DNA from: Bacillota bacterium
GTDB taxonomy: Bacteria > Bacillota > Clostridia > Lachnospirales > Lachnospiraceae
NCBI GenBank assembly: GCA_023442465.1
Contig: JAEZZQ010000044.1
Span: 26,324-90,323 of the forward strand
Direction: 5' to 3'
Length of the DNA: 64,000 nt
The position numbers were made by a program, and so were the translations under genes. The notes beneath the pieces were generated by a model that searched no databases, was not told where the DNA came from, and saw only the letters and a program-made list of their open reading frames with translations. Below, one piece after another: positions 16,302 through 25,791 of this stretch; position 1 is the stretch's first letter; each line of letters starts with the position of its first letter.

Positions 16302-18611
16302 TTATTTTAACTTCCAAATATCTCTGTTGTACTCGCTAATCGTCCTGTCGGATGAGAAGAATCCTGCCTTTGCAATATTCGCAAGCATCATCTTCTTCCA
16401 CTTCTGTCTGTTCTCATAATCCCCGAACATTCTATCCTTCGTCTCGATATATTCCTCCAGATCCAAAAGGGTCATAAACCAATCCTTGTTCAGAATCTCG
16501 TTATAAAGTCTCTTCAGGTTCTCCTTATTGCCTTTTGCAAGAGCCTGCTTGCCCACGATGAAATCTACGGCTTCTTTGATGACCGGGCTCTTTTTATAAT
16601 AATCCTTGGATATATAATCCGCCTTCGCATAGTGCTCGATTACCGCTTCCGACTTCTCGCCGAATACGTATATGTTTTCATCGCCTACCAGTTCATTGAT
16701 TTCCACATTTGCACCATCCGAGGTACCGATGGTAACTGCGCCGTTTAACATAAATTTCATATTTCCGGTACCTGAGGCTTCTTTGGAAGCAAGGGATATC
16801 TGCTCGGATACGTCACACGCCGGAATCAGTTTCTCCGCATAGCTTACATTATAGTTTTCCACCATAAGGAGCGTCATGTAGGGACTTACCTCCGGATCAT
16901 TATTGATAATATCCTGAAGCACTAAAAGCAAATGGATAATGTCCTGCGCTATGATATATGCAGGTGCAGCTTTCGCGCCGAAAATGAAGGTGAGCGGTGT
17001 AGATGGCTTCTTGCCTCCTTTGATTTCCAGATATTTATGGATAATATAAAGTGCGTTCATCTGCTGGCGCTTATACTCGTGAAGTCTCTTTATCTGGATA
17101 TCGAAAATAGAATCCGGATTGAGTTCTACACCCTCCGCCTCCTTTACATATGCCGCAAGATCCTTTTTCCTGTTCATCTTGATTTCGGCAAGTCTATCTA
17201 ACACCTCTTGATCATCACTATAGTTAAGAAGCTTCTCAAGTTCGTTCGCATCCTTCTTATAGCCGTCGCCTATCACTTGGGAAAGATATCCGGCCAGTTC
17301 TCTGTTACAGGATAAAAGCCATCTTCTGAAGGTGATTCCGTTTGTCTTATTATTGAATTTTTCAGGATAAATCTTATAGAAATCATTGAGCTCCGTATCC
17401 TTTAAAATCTCCGTATGGATAGCGGCAACGCCGTTTACGGAAAAGCCGTAGTGGATGTCGATATGTGCCATATGCACCCTTCCATCCTTATCAATGATCT
17501 GAACCTCGGGATTTTTGTATTTCGCTTTTACCCGCTTATCCAACTCTTTGATGATCGGAACCAACTGGGGAACTACCTTTTCCAAATATTTCAGCGGCCA
17601 TTTTTCCAGCGCTTCCGCGAGAATCGTATGATTCGTATAGGCACATGTCTTGCTTACCACCTCGATTGCTTCGTCCATGGTAAATGCCTTCTCGTTTACC
17701 AGAATACGAATCAGCTCCGGGATTACCATCGTCGGATGTGTATCGTTGATCTGGATTACCGCATGGTCATACAGCTTGCGAAGGTCATATTTCTTCTCCT
17801 TCATCTCACGCAGGATGAGCTGGGCCGCATTGCTTACCATGAAATACTGCTGATAGATACGAAGCAGGTTGCCTGCTTCATCGGAATCATCGGGATATAA
17901 GAACAGCGTCAGGTTCTTTTCGATTGCTTCCTTGTCAAAATCGATGCCTTCCTTTACAATGCTCTCATCCAGAGACTCGATGTCGAACAGTCGGAGCTTG
18001 TTCACGTCGTTGCCATAACCGACTACGTCGATATCATACAATCTCGAAGTCACCTTTCTCTTTCCAAAATACACGTCGAAGGTAACGTCCGTCTTCGTCA
18101 GCCATGAGCGTTCCTCTATCCAGTCATTCTTCTCAGCGGTCTGCAATTTGTTCTTGAAAACCTGCTTGAACAGACCGTAGTGATAATTGAGGCCGATGCC
18201 CTCTCCGGGCAGCCCGAGGGTTGCTATGGAATCGAGGAAGCACGCTGCAAGCCTGCCCAGTCCGCCGTTGCCGAGGGACGGTTCCGGCTCGATTTCCTCC
18301 ATCTTCGCGATATCCTTTCCCTTCGACTTCAAAATAGAAGCAAGGTCATCATAAACACCCAGATTAATCAGGTTGTTGGATAATAGCTTTCCGATTAAAA
18401 ATTCTGCGGAAATATAATAAATTTTCTTTTCTCCTGAAATCTGTCCCGACACTGCCATCAGTCTCTTGGCAAGCTCTAGCAGGCAGAAATATACTTCGTG
18501 GTCAGTGAGTGCCTCCACGTTCTTCTGGAACATCTCGTTTGCCAGCTCTTCGAGCTGATGCTCCAGGTTGGACAATAACACATCTCTTTTCATATTGGTT
18601 TGCTGCAACAT
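16302..18611 (-). CDS. glgP: Glycogen/alpha-glucan phosphorylase
   Basis: A 769-aa GT35 enzyme that releases glucose-1-phosphate from alpha-1,4-glucans using PLP. Visible signatures are GNGGLGRLAACFLDS, the GEGIGLNYHYG substrate loop, IQIKRLHEYKRQ, and the PLP-site region SKEASGTGNMKFMLNGA. The C-terminus carries SSDRTISEYNRDIW. It lacks a long N-terminal extension, as is normal for bacterial forms. It is transcribed alone behind a palindromic operator; the LacI-family gene lies directly upstream in the same direction and is its likely regulator. Cytoplasmic. Confidence 0.96.
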   Translation of the reverse strand: MLQQTNMKRDVLLSNLEHQLEELANEMFQKNVEALTDHEVYFCLLELAKRLMAVSGQISGEKKIYYISAEFLIGKLLSNNLINLGVYDDLASILKSKGKDIAKMEEIEPEPSLGNGGLGRLAACFLDSIATLGLPGEGIGLNYHYGLFKQVFKNKLQTAEKNDWIEERSWLTKTDVTFDVYFGKRKVTSRLYDIDVVGYGNDVNKLRLFDIESLDESIVKEGIDFDKEAIEKNLTLFLYPDDSDEAGNLLRIYQQYFMVSNAAQLILREMKEKKYDLRKLYDHAVIQINDTHPTMVIPELIRILVNEKAFTMDEAIEVVSKTCAYTNHTILAEALEKWPLKYLEKVVPQLVPIIKELDKRVKAKYKNPEVQIIDKDGRVHMAHIDIHYGFSVNGVAAIHTEILKDTELNDFYKIYPEKFNNKTNGITFRRWLLSCNRELAGYLSQVIGDGYKKDANELEKLLNYSDDQEVLDRLAEIKMNRKKDLAAYVKEAEGVELNPDSIFDIQIKRLHEYKRQQMNALYIIHKYLEIKGGKKPSTPLTFIFGAKAAPAYIIAQDIIHLLLVLQDIINNDPEVSPYMTLLMVENYNVSYAEKLIPACDVSEQISLASKEASGTGNMKFMLNGAVTIGTSDGANVEINELVGDENIYVFGEKSEAVIEHYAKADYISKDYYKKSPVIKEAVDFIVGKQALAKGNKENLKRLYNEILNKDWFMTLLDLEEYIETKDRMFGDYENRQKWKKMMLANIAKAGFFSSDRTISEYNRDIWKLK

Positions 18612-18679
18612 ACTCTCTCCTCCTGTATCAGCTAAACATTTTCTCTATCTTTTCTTCTCTTACTAAGTAAGTTAACATA

Positions 18680-18693
18680 GGAAAACGTTTTCT
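18680..18693. promoter_or_regulatory. LacI-type operator before glgP
   Basis: GGAAAACGTTTTCT contains a perfect 12-bp palindrome GAAAACGTTTTC (18681-18692), 70 bases upstream of the glgP start. It resembles both LacI-family operators and the CcpA cre box. The LacI-type gene next to it makes local control likely. Confidence 0.6.
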
Positions 18694-18738
18694 GCAACTG
18701 TCATTTTTTACATTTTTTTCTTATAATTTTGTGTAATC

Positions 18739-19728
18739 TTAACAGATAATATCCATATACTTCATTCTTTCGATGGTATAACCGAGTATTTTTTCCCGTC
18801 CCTCTCCTCCGTTCATCAAATAATGCAGTTCCTCCACTGCGGCTGCAGACACTCCCGCAAAGTTCTGACTGATCGTGTTCATCTGTTTTCCGGCATAACC
18901 CATGAGCGTGATGCCGTCAAAGCCGCATACCGGACGGAAAATATCCATTTCCATAAGCGCCCGCATCGCGCCAATCGCCATCAAGTCCGAAGCGCACACT
19001 ATCACATCCCTGTTCTTGGCAAACCGGAAGGTGATGTTTCTCGCCTGTAATTCTGAGAATTCCCCATGCTTGATCAGAAGATTCAGATCCATATCCTGAG
19101 CAAGGCGTTTGATTCCCTTTAAACGCTGTTCCGTCACATAGCCGTTTTTCTTTCCGGCAATATAAAGGATTTTTTGGGATTTATTTTCCACGATTGTCTT
19201 TTTGGCCACATCATACTGAGCCTGCTCCTGATTCACCCATACGGTGGAGGTATTCGAATTGTAAAGAGGTGCGTCTACCAGCACCGCCTTGAATTCCTGT
19301 GCCGCAATCAGCTTCTGAAGTACCTTGTCCTCCTTGGACATTCCGTAAATAATGATTCCATGGATGCTCTGTGCGTTCAAATATCTCGTTATCTCCTCCA
19401 CGCTCTTATTTTCGAACATGGAAAAAAAGAAGGTGATAACGTCCAGTCCCATTTCCATCGCTTTATTGATGGCACCGGAAATATATTGCATGACAATCTC
19501 GTCAATTGCCTGCGTCTTCGTATTCAGGTTGAGCAGTAAAGCTACCCTGCCGGATTGCTTAGAAGAAAGAGCCGCTGCGACAGAATTGGGAACGAAATTA
19601 AGCTCCTCTACCGCTTGATTTACCTTCCGCTTCGTCTCCTCACTGACGTTCGGATAGTGATTGAGTACCTTAGAAACTGTGGATATAGCTACACCAGCAT
19701 GCTTGGCAACGTCTTTAATCGATACCAT
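18739..19728 (-). CDS. LacI/GalR-family transcriptional regulator
   Basis: A 329-aa repressor: N-terminal LacI HTH (1-55, SIKDVAKHAGVAISTVSKVLN, hinge helix PNSVAAALSS) and a periplasmic-binding-protein-like effector domain (60-325, VALLLNLNTK; DVIVCASDLMAIGAMRALMEM). AGAGGT lies before the start. It is located between its own cre-like site (19857-19870) and the glgP operator (18680-18693), both with the AACGTTT/AGCGTTT core, so control of glgP and autoregulation are likely. The effector sugar is unknown. Confidence 0.9.
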   Translation of the reverse strand: MVSIKDVAKHAGVAISTVSKVLNHYPNVSEETKRKVNQAVEELNFVPNSVAAALSSKQSGRVALLLNLNTKTQAIDEIVMQYISGAINKAMEMGLDVITFFFSMFENKSVEEITRYLNAQSIHGIIIYGMSKEDKVLQKLIAAQEFKAVLVDAPLYNSNTSTVWVNQEQAQYDVAKKTIVENKSQKILYIAGKKNGYVTEQRLKGIKRLAQDMDLNLLIKHGEFSELQARNITFRFAKNRDVIVCASDLMAIGAMRALMEMDIFRPVCGFDGITLMGYAGKQMNTISQNFAGVSAAAVEELHYLMNGGEGREKILGYTIERMKYMDIIC

Positions 19729-19856
19729 AATCTACCTCTGTTTACAATAAAAATAGTTGATTGCAAAACATATCGTTTTTATGCATTCACACATTACTTG
19801 TGAGAGCGCTGTAAATCTTGTCCTTCGCTTTCCTTTGTGACTATTCCTTCTCGTTC

Positions 19857-19870
19857 GGAAAGCGTTTTCT
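19857..19870. promoter_or_regulatory. cre-like operator before the LacI-family gene
   Basis: GGAAAGCGTTTTCT fits the cre consensus (AARCGNTTTC type) and resembles the glgP operator. It lies about 130 bases upstream of the LacI-family start, so CcpA or autogenous control is possible. Confidence 0.5.
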
Positions 19871-19883
19871 ATAATTCTATAAT

Positions 19884-19914
19884 AAAAGAGTGATATTGTC
19901 TATCACTCTTTTTA
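19884..19914. terminator. Bidirectional terminator
   Basis: AAAAGAGTGATA (19884-19895) pairs with TATCACTCTTTT (19901-19912), with A and T runs on opposite flanks. It lies just downstream of the ABC exporter operon, whose last stop is at 19925 on the minus strand. Confidence 0.8.
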
Positions 19915-19924
19915 AACCGTCCGA

Positions 19925-21682
19925 TCAGATACTCCACCCTAGGCTTTCCTGCTGAATCGAATACAGCTTGTTATATAGTCCTTCCTTACCGAGCAATTCC
20001 TGATGGGTCCCTTGCTCAACTACTTCACCCTCGTTCATGACGATAATCTTATCCGCATCCACAATGGTACGCAGACGATGCGCTATTACAATCACCGTCT
20101 TGTTCTCGATTAATTTGCTGATTGCCTGTTGAATGAAAGATTCGCTTTCCGGGTCGAGGGAAGCCGTCGCTTCGTCCAGCAAGACGATAGGCGCATCTTT
20201 CAGCAATGCTCTTGCAATGGATAGACGCTGACGCTCTCCCCCGGATAACGTACTTCCATTTTCACCGAGCAGCGTATCATATCCGTCCGGAAGCTTATCT
20301 GCAAATTCATCACAACGTGCTGCCTTGGCCGCTGCAATCACCTGTTCTCTGGTCGCATTCCTATTTCCGATACGGATATTGTTGTAAATCGTATCGTTGA
20401 ACAATACTACGTCCTGGAAAACAATAGACATATAAGCCATCAGGTGCTCGGGATCCAAAGTTTTCACATTGACTCCGCCGATCGTAATACTGCCGCCGAC
20501 CACGTCCCAGAACCTTGCAATCAGCCGCGATAAGGTACTTTTTCCGCTGCCGGAAGGTCCTACCAGAGCAGTGATTCCTCCTGCCGGAATCGATACGCTC
20601 ACATCTTTTATCGTCTCCCCTCCGTCCGCATTATAACTGAAGTTCACATTTTTAAAGTCTATATCAAACTCCTTGATCAGCGTCTCTGCGCCCTCCATAG
20701 GGGAAATATTCATCAGTGCGCGCATTCGCATTATGGCAATCTGATGATACAGAAGTTCGGGCAATAAGGTAAGCTCCGTTTGGATCGGTCCGTATATACG
20801 GGTAACGATCAAAAGGCACATCAATAAAGGAATCAATTCAATCTGTCTGCCTGTCAGCAAAGTAATGCCAACAAATACAGTAAGCCCCACACCTGCCTGC
20901 AGCACCACCTGTGCTCCGGTAATAAAAATTCCGGTACCGAGTTCAAACTTTATCGCCAGATTGCGCATGGCACGTAAGGCTTTTTCTAAAGTTTCAAACC
21001 GTTCACCGTCCATATTGCATGCCTTGATCACCTTCAGACCTTCAATGTACTCCTGCACCTGCTCCGAAGCGGCAAGCTTTGCGTCCGCATGCTTTTTCCC
21101 TAGCTTTCGCTGCACTCCCCTGCTTCCAACAATAATTAAAAACGCTATCGGCACCGAAATAAAAATGGCTATGCCCATACGCCAATCAAAAAATCCAATC
21201 ATAATGCAGATGACGGTAATCGTTATGGCATTTGAAAACAACTGAGGATAAATGTGGCTCAGCACATGCTCTGTAGTTGCCACGTCACCCATAAGGTTCG
21301 TTGTAAGCTCTGAAATATCCTTCGAATTGAATACGCTCATCGGAAGCTTGCGGATATGCTCCGCCATGGAAGTACGGGCATTTTCACTCTCCATATAAGA
21401 TACGATATAAGTTTTTTTGTAATCATTTTTATTGCAAAGGAATACGATCAAGGCTGCTGCGATTCCAAGCGCAAAAAGAATCCACAGCTTGTTCCAGGAA
21501 ATCTCATCTCCCGTAAATGGCTTGATCAGTTCCATAATGACTTCCAGCATCACCATCGTGGGAAGCATCATAGAAAAATTAGTAAATGTACAGGCGGCGA
21601 TTGCCTTTTTTAAATCCTTATAACCTTTGTCTGTCAGCATCAGTGCATCCTGCAGGCGCAGGAGCTTTTTCTTATCAGGCAT
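19925..21682 (-). CDS. ABC exporter-fold half transporter (second subunit)
   Basis: 585 aa: six-helix transmembrane domain (about 20-310) fused to an ATPase domain with Walker A GPSGSGKST, Q-loop region SIVFQDVVLF, signature LSGGERQRL, Walker B IVLLDEATASLD and H-loop AHRL. It overlaps the upstream ABC gene by 8 bases, so the two products very likely form a heterodimer. They terminate an operon that begins with ECF importer genes. ECF plus two exporter-fold ABC proteins resembles siderophore/metal uptake loci in which exporter-fold proteins (YbtPQ/IrtAB-like) act as importers. The cargo here is not readable. Confidence 0.88.
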   Translation of the reverse strand: MPDKKKLLRLQDALMLTDKGYKDLKKAIAACTFTNFSMMLPTMVMLEVIMELIKPFTGDEISWNKLWILFALGIAAALIVFLCNKNDYKKTYIVSYMESENARTSMAEHIRKLPMSVFNSKDISELTTNLMGDVATTEHVLSHIYPQLFSNAITITVICIMIGFFDWRMGIAIFISVPIAFLIIVGSRGVQRKLGKKHADAKLAASEQVQEYIEGLKVIKACNMDGERFETLEKALRAMRNLAIKFELGTGIFITGAQVVLQAGVGLTVFVGITLLTGRQIELIPLLMCLLIVTRIYGPIQTELTLLPELLYHQIAIMRMRALMNISPMEGAETLIKEFDIDFKNVNFSYNADGGETIKDVSVSIPAGGITALVGPSGSGKSTLSRLIARFWDVVGGSITIGGVNVKTLDPEHLMAYMSIVFQDVVLFNDTIYNNIRIGNRNATREQVIAAAKAARCDEFADKLPDGYDTLLGENGSTLSGGERQRLSIARALLKDAPIVLLDEATASLDPESESFIQQAISKLIENKTVIVIAHRLRTIVDADKIIVMNEGEVVEQGTHQELLGKEGLYNKLYSIQQESLGWSI

Positions 21683-23489
21683 TTACGGTTCCCCCTTTCC
21701 CTTTCATCGTCCAGCTGGCTGTTTCATTATAGGTCTGCCACATCAGGGAATACTTTCCTCTTGGAGCCAGCAGTTCCTCATGAGTGCCTTCCTCCAGCAC
21801 TTTTCCGGAATCCATTACTACGATTTTATTGGCACTGCGGATGGTGGATAAACGGTGTGCAATAATTACCACCGTCTTATTATTCATCAGTTTTTCAAAA
21901 GCCTTCTGAATCAGGTGTTCATTCTCGGGATCGGCAAATGCAGTTGCTTCATCCAGTACGATCACCGGCGCATCTTTCACAATTGCACGGGCTATCGCTA
22001 CCCTCTGCTTTTCTCCGCCGCTTAAGTGCACGCCCTTCGTTCCGATCACAGTATCATAACCTTTGGGCAGCTTTAAAATAAATTCATGGCATTGGGCCGC
22101 CTTGGCCGCCTCTACGATTTGCTCATTGCTGGCGTCGGGATTACCCAGACGTATATTATCCCTGATGCTCTGCTTAAACAAAAATACATCCTGGAATACA
22201 AAGCTTACCTGCTCCATCAAATAAGAGGTATTCATATCCCTCACGTCTACTCCGCCAAGACGGATAGCGCCATCTGTCACATCAAAAAAACGGGGAATGA
22301 GATGCGCAATCGTGCTCTTGCCTCCGCCGGACGCTCCGACGATAGCGGTAACCTCCCCTTGCCTTGCAATAAATGACACCCCGTTAAGCGCTTTTGTTTC
22401 CTTTGATTTATCATAGGAAAAAGATACATTTTGAAACTCCACATCATAAGTGTCAACACTTCTTGCTATTGCCGGCTGCGGCATCACGGGCTCTGCCAGT
22501 AGAGAGTCCATCGCCTCCACTCCATTCAAAATACGTATACTGTTGGAGTTAACATACATTACTTTCATCAGAATACCCGCTATGGCCGGTACAAAAATCA
22601 AATAGAAAATCATCGTTGTCGCAAACCCGGTATAATCTGGTGTATTCATCCCAACAAGTATACCTACCGGAAGAATAAAAAGATAAATATTATTAATAAG
22701 CGTCGTAAAACCGGAGAAGGAATTCTCCCAGCTTAAGGTGTAAGGTATTACCATACTGGTATATTCCTTAATGGTATCGTGCAGACGGCGGAAGGAATAT
22801 ACCGTCTGCTTAAAGGCTTTTACCACAGCAATGCCTCTTATATACTCTACAGAGGCATTATTCATGTTTTCCAGAGATTTCTGGTACTGACTCATCATCT
22901 TCTTAGCGCCCTCATTGCCATACATCGATGCCTGCAGCACAAAAGAAAGGATCACTCCTGCCATAGCCGCCAATCCAAAACGCCAGTCTACTGCCAGCAA
23001 TATTACCACCATTACTACCGGCGCTACAAATGCCGCTACGATATCAGGAAGCTGGTGCGCGATGAATTCCTCTATCTTTTCAATATTCTCATCCATGATC
23101 TTTCTTAATTTTCCGCTTCCCACAAGGACATGAAATCCTAAAGGTACCTTTGCAAGGTGAGTGGCAAAGTTTACCTTAAGTTCATACAAGGTACCAAACG
23201 CAGCCAAATGGGAACAGGACAGGGCCCCGAAGTAGAGCAGTATATTAAGTACTACACCTCCGAAAGCCATCCCTCCGAAACGGAGGGATGCAGCAGCATC
23301 CAGCGAATCTATCTCCGGCCAAACGCTTAGGATTTCCCTTACCATCAAATAAATAGCGATGTAAGGAATAAAGCTCGCGATCGAGGCCAGAGATGATAGA
23401 ACAACAGAACCGATCATGTAAGGTTTCTTCGTGGCTGCCAGCTCAAGAAGACGTGCCATACCGGTCTTTGAATTATTTTTCTGTTTCAT
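21675..23489 (-). CDS. ABC exporter-fold half transporter (first subunit)
   Basis: 604 aa with six transmembrane helices and a C-terminal ATPase: Walker A GASGGGKST, signature LSGGEKQRV, Walker B VIVLDEATAFADPE, H-loop AHRLS. The D-loop reads AFADPENE instead of the usual SALDPEnE, matching a group of clostridial heterodimeric transporters. The start at 23489 is preceded by GGGAG and by a short GC-rich hairpin leader that is also found before another ABC gene at 40.6 kb. The ECF ATPase gene ends 125 bases upstream, so transcription may continue through or restart here. Confidence 0.88.
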   Translation of the reverse strand: MKQKNNSKTGMARLLELAATKKPYMIGSVVLSSLASIASFIPYIAIYLMVREILSVWPEIDSLDAAASLRFGGMAFGGVVLNILLYFGALSCSHLAAFGTLYELKVNFATHLAKVPLGFHVLVGSGKLRKIMDENIEKIEEFIAHQLPDIVAAFVAPVVMVVILLAVDWRFGLAAMAGVILSFVLQASMYGNEGAKKMMSQYQKSLENMNNASVEYIRGIAVVKAFKQTVYSFRRLHDTIKEYTSMVIPYTLSWENSFSGFTTLINNIYLFILPVGILVGMNTPDYTGFATTMIFYLIFVPAIAGILMKVMYVNSNSIRILNGVEAMDSLLAEPVMPQPAIARSVDTYDVEFQNVSFSYDKSKETKALNGVSFIARQGEVTAIVGASGGGKSTIAHLIPRFFDVTDGAIRLGGVDVRDMNTSYLMEQVSFVFQDVFLFKQSIRDNIRLGNPDASNEQIVEAAKAAQCHEFILKLPKGYDTVIGTKGVHLSGGEKQRVAIARAIVKDAPVIVLDEATAFADPENEHLIQKAFEKLMNNKTVVIIAHRLSTIRSANKIVVMDSGKVLEEGTHEELLAPRGKYSLMWQTYNETASWTMKGKGGTVNA

Positions 23490-23502
23490 AATTTCTCCCA
23501 GC

Positions 23503-23536
23503 TGCCCGCTTTAGCGGGCGTACAAATCAAGGAGGG
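23503..23536 (-). repeat. ABC-exporter leader element, copy 1
   Basis: GCCCGC-TTTA-GCGGGC (23504-23519) forms a strong stem-loop. It is followed on the far side by TACAAATCAAGGAGGG, nearly identical to 40632-40665 upstream of the frameshifted ABC gene. On the minus strand the hairpin sits about 15 bases ahead of the start codon, next to the GGGAG ribosome site. A post-transcriptional control role is inferred. Confidence 0.6.
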
Positions 23537-23613
23537 TGAAAGTGCATTTCTTTCAACCTTATATCTCCTATTTTTTATGAGTATCTTTCCAGAACAAAAG
23601 TGTGTTTTACACG

Positions 23614-25074
23614 CTATGATATAAAAAAGTTTTTTACTTTGCTTACTCCTGTTTCATCCAAAGGATAATAATCGCAGACCGTTCCTCCGGATATATACAG
23701 CACTGCCGTGCAGCATTCTAAAATAAACTCTATATCATGTGTAATGATGGCTGAAAGAAATGCAGACTTTGCTGCTTTGCGAATGAGTCTGCAGGTCGAG
23801 CGCATACTTACGAAATCAAGGCCGCTGGTAGGTTCATCATAAATGAGAAACTGCTTGCCGGCACACATGGCGCCGGCAATGGCAACACGCTGCTTTTGCC
23901 CTCCGCTTAACGCCAGCGGATGGCTGTCTTCCCGATTCTCCAATTCTAATTCAGCTAAAACGGCCCTGGCTTCTTCCGCATTCTTATCTTTAGCCCCCAA
24001 GGTCACCTCCTCCAGCACACTTTCCGTAAACAACTGGTGGTTTACATCCTGCATGACCATATAGCTGTTTTTCAGCCTCTCCATTGCTCTGATAGGCTTA
24101 CCGCCAATATCAAATCTTCCTTTATGCTTTATTATCCCGCACAGGCAGCCGGCAAACGTAGACTTGCCCGCACCGTTCGGGCCAATAATGGCCAAAATCT
24201 CACCTTTATGGAGGCAAAGCTCCGGAACCTCCAGCACAGGCTTGCCGCTGTATTTACATACCAATGAACAAATCGATAATTTTTCGCCGGTTAGCCGTTG
24301 CATTCCACCTTCTTGCTTCTTAATACTTTTAATATTAAGACAACGGAGCCCTTTCTCGGCAAGTTCCCGTTCTCTCATCGACCACATCTCCTCCGCCCGG
24401 AAGGTATACGTAATGCAGCCGTTTTCCATATAGATAAAACGATCGGCCAGCCCGGCCAGGTAATGTAACCGATGTTCCGATATTACAATGGTCTTCCCCT
24501 CTTCCTTCAACTTCTGCAGCACCTGTCGCAATTTTTCCACTGAAGGCGCATCCAAGTTGGAGGACGGCTCATCCAGAACAATTATATCGGGATGTACCGC
24601 ATAAACCGATGCACAAGCGATACGCTGTTTTTCTCCTCCCGATAACTCGAATATGCTTCGTTCCCTGAGATGTGCCAGTTCAAACCTGGCAGTGGCATCT
24701 TCAATCCGCTTCCATATTTCATCTACGGCAATCCCCATGTTCTCACAGCCAAAAGCAAGTTCCCCCGTCGTGTCTACATTAAAAAACTGGCTTCGCGGAT
24801 TCTGAAAAACCGAGCCCACTTTCCGCGCTGTTCTAGCCAATGGCTCCTTTGTAACCTCATAATCGTCAATATGTACGGTTCCTGTCAGCTGACCTTCATA
24901 GAAATGAGGAATTAATCCGTTGATAATCCGGGTGAGTGTCGTCTTCCCGCATCCGCTTTTTCCGCATAGCACCACGAACTCCCCGGTACGAATCGTCAAG
25001 CTGATATCGCGAATCCCATTATCGGCTTTTGTATCCTCTCCGTAAAAAAAGCTTACTTTATCAATCTTGATCAT
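23614..25074 (-). CDS. ECF transporter energising ATPase, fused A-A' domains
   Basis: 486 aa with two complete ABC ATPase domains: Walker A GKSGCGKTT and GPNGAGKST; signatures ELSGGEKQRI and ALSGGQKQRV; Walker B IIVLDEPSSNLD and FLIYDEPTSGLD. Most ECF systems use separate EcfA and EcfA' proteins; here they are one chain. It powers the EcfT/S complex encoded directly upstream (3-base gap to ecfT). Cytoplasmic, membrane-associated. Confidence 0.92.
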   Translation of the reverse strand: MIKIDKVSFFYGEDTKADNGIRDISLTIRTGEFVVLCGKSGCGKTTLTRIINGLIPHFYEGQLTGTVHIDDYEVTKEPLARTARKVGSVFQNPRSQFFNVDTTGELAFGCENMGIAVDEIWKRIEDATARFELAHLRERSIFELSGGEKQRIACASVYAVHPDIIVLDEPSSNLDAPSVEKLRQVLQKLKEEGKTIVISEHRLHYLAGLADRFIYMENGCITYTFRAEEMWSMRERELAEKGLRCLNIKSIKKQEGGMQRLTGEKLSICSLVCKYSGKPVLEVPELCLHKGEILAIIGPNGAGKSTFAGCLCGIIKHKGRFDIGGKPIRAMERLKNSYMVMQDVNHQLFTESVLEEVTLGAKDKNAEEARAVLAELELENREDSHPLALSGGQKQRVAIAGAMCAGKQFLIYDEPTSGLDFVSMRSTCRLIRKAAKSAFLSAIITHDIEFILECCTAVLYISGGTVCDYYPLDETGVSKVKNFFIS

Positions 25075-25077
25075 AAT

Positions 25078-25791
25078 CTACCTCACCACTGTTTCTGCAA
25101 CGAGAACGACCGCACCAAGAATAACAATATAGTCGGCCAATTCCAGCTTTACCTGCGTAATACAGCTCCTCTTAATATCGGAGTCCAGCCCCCTGGAAAG
25201 AGAAGCGGCAGCTAATTCACCGGAAATAGTTGCTGTGGACATCAAGAGGGGTACCATGACATATTCCAGTGTTTCCATCGGCCGTGTGAGCATGTTGAGC
25301 GCGGACACGCCAATACCTCGGAAACGCATGGCATTGCTGATGGAACACCACTCCTCCTTTACCGTAGGGATAAATCGAAACATGACTGAAAAAGGAATGA
25401 TCAGCTTCTCAGAGACATGAATCTTCTGAAAAGCCGCAATAAACTCGCTCACGGTAGTTGTTCTTATTAAGAGAGTGCTGGAAAGACAGATAGGTATCAG
25501 CAGCCGCGGAATGCGTGCCAAGGTTAAAACGGCGGCGCCTAACGCTCCGGACAGATGAGGCGCCACAAAGATATCCACCAGCATCATAATTGCAAATACG
25601 CCGCCAAAACGCAGAAACGTACGGTACTGATGTTCAAAAATAATTAAGATACTTAAAACGGAGAAAATGACGATTTCTGTTTCCCTGCTGATATTTGCGA
25701 ACACGACTCCTCCTACTGTGAATAAAAGCAAAAACTTCGTACGCGGGTCCAGATGTACATTATGTCTTCGGAAAACAACAGCTGTTTCCAT
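25078..25791 (-). CDS. ecfT: ECF transporter transmembrane subunit EcfT
   Basis: About 237 aa with five or so membrane helices and the two coupling Arg motifs typical of EcfT (AMRFRGIGV and SLSRGLDSD, variants of A-R-G), which contact the ATPase. The ATG overlaps the stop of the S-component gene (TGATG), indicating translational coupling, with GGGGTGG as ribosome site. It links the fused ATPase to the substrate-binding membrane protein. Confidence 0.9.
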   Translation of the reverse strand: METAVVFRRHNVHLDPRTKFLLLFTVGGVVFANISRETEIVIFSVLSILIIFEHQYRTFLRFGGVFAIMMLVDIFVAPHLSGALGAAVLTLARIPRLLIPICLSSTLLIRTTTVSEFIAAFQKIHVSEKLIIPFSVMFRFIPTVKEEWCSISNAMRFRGIGVSALNMLTRPMETLEYVMVPLLMSTATISGELAAASLSRGLDSDIKRSCITQVKLELADYIVILGAVVLVAETVVR

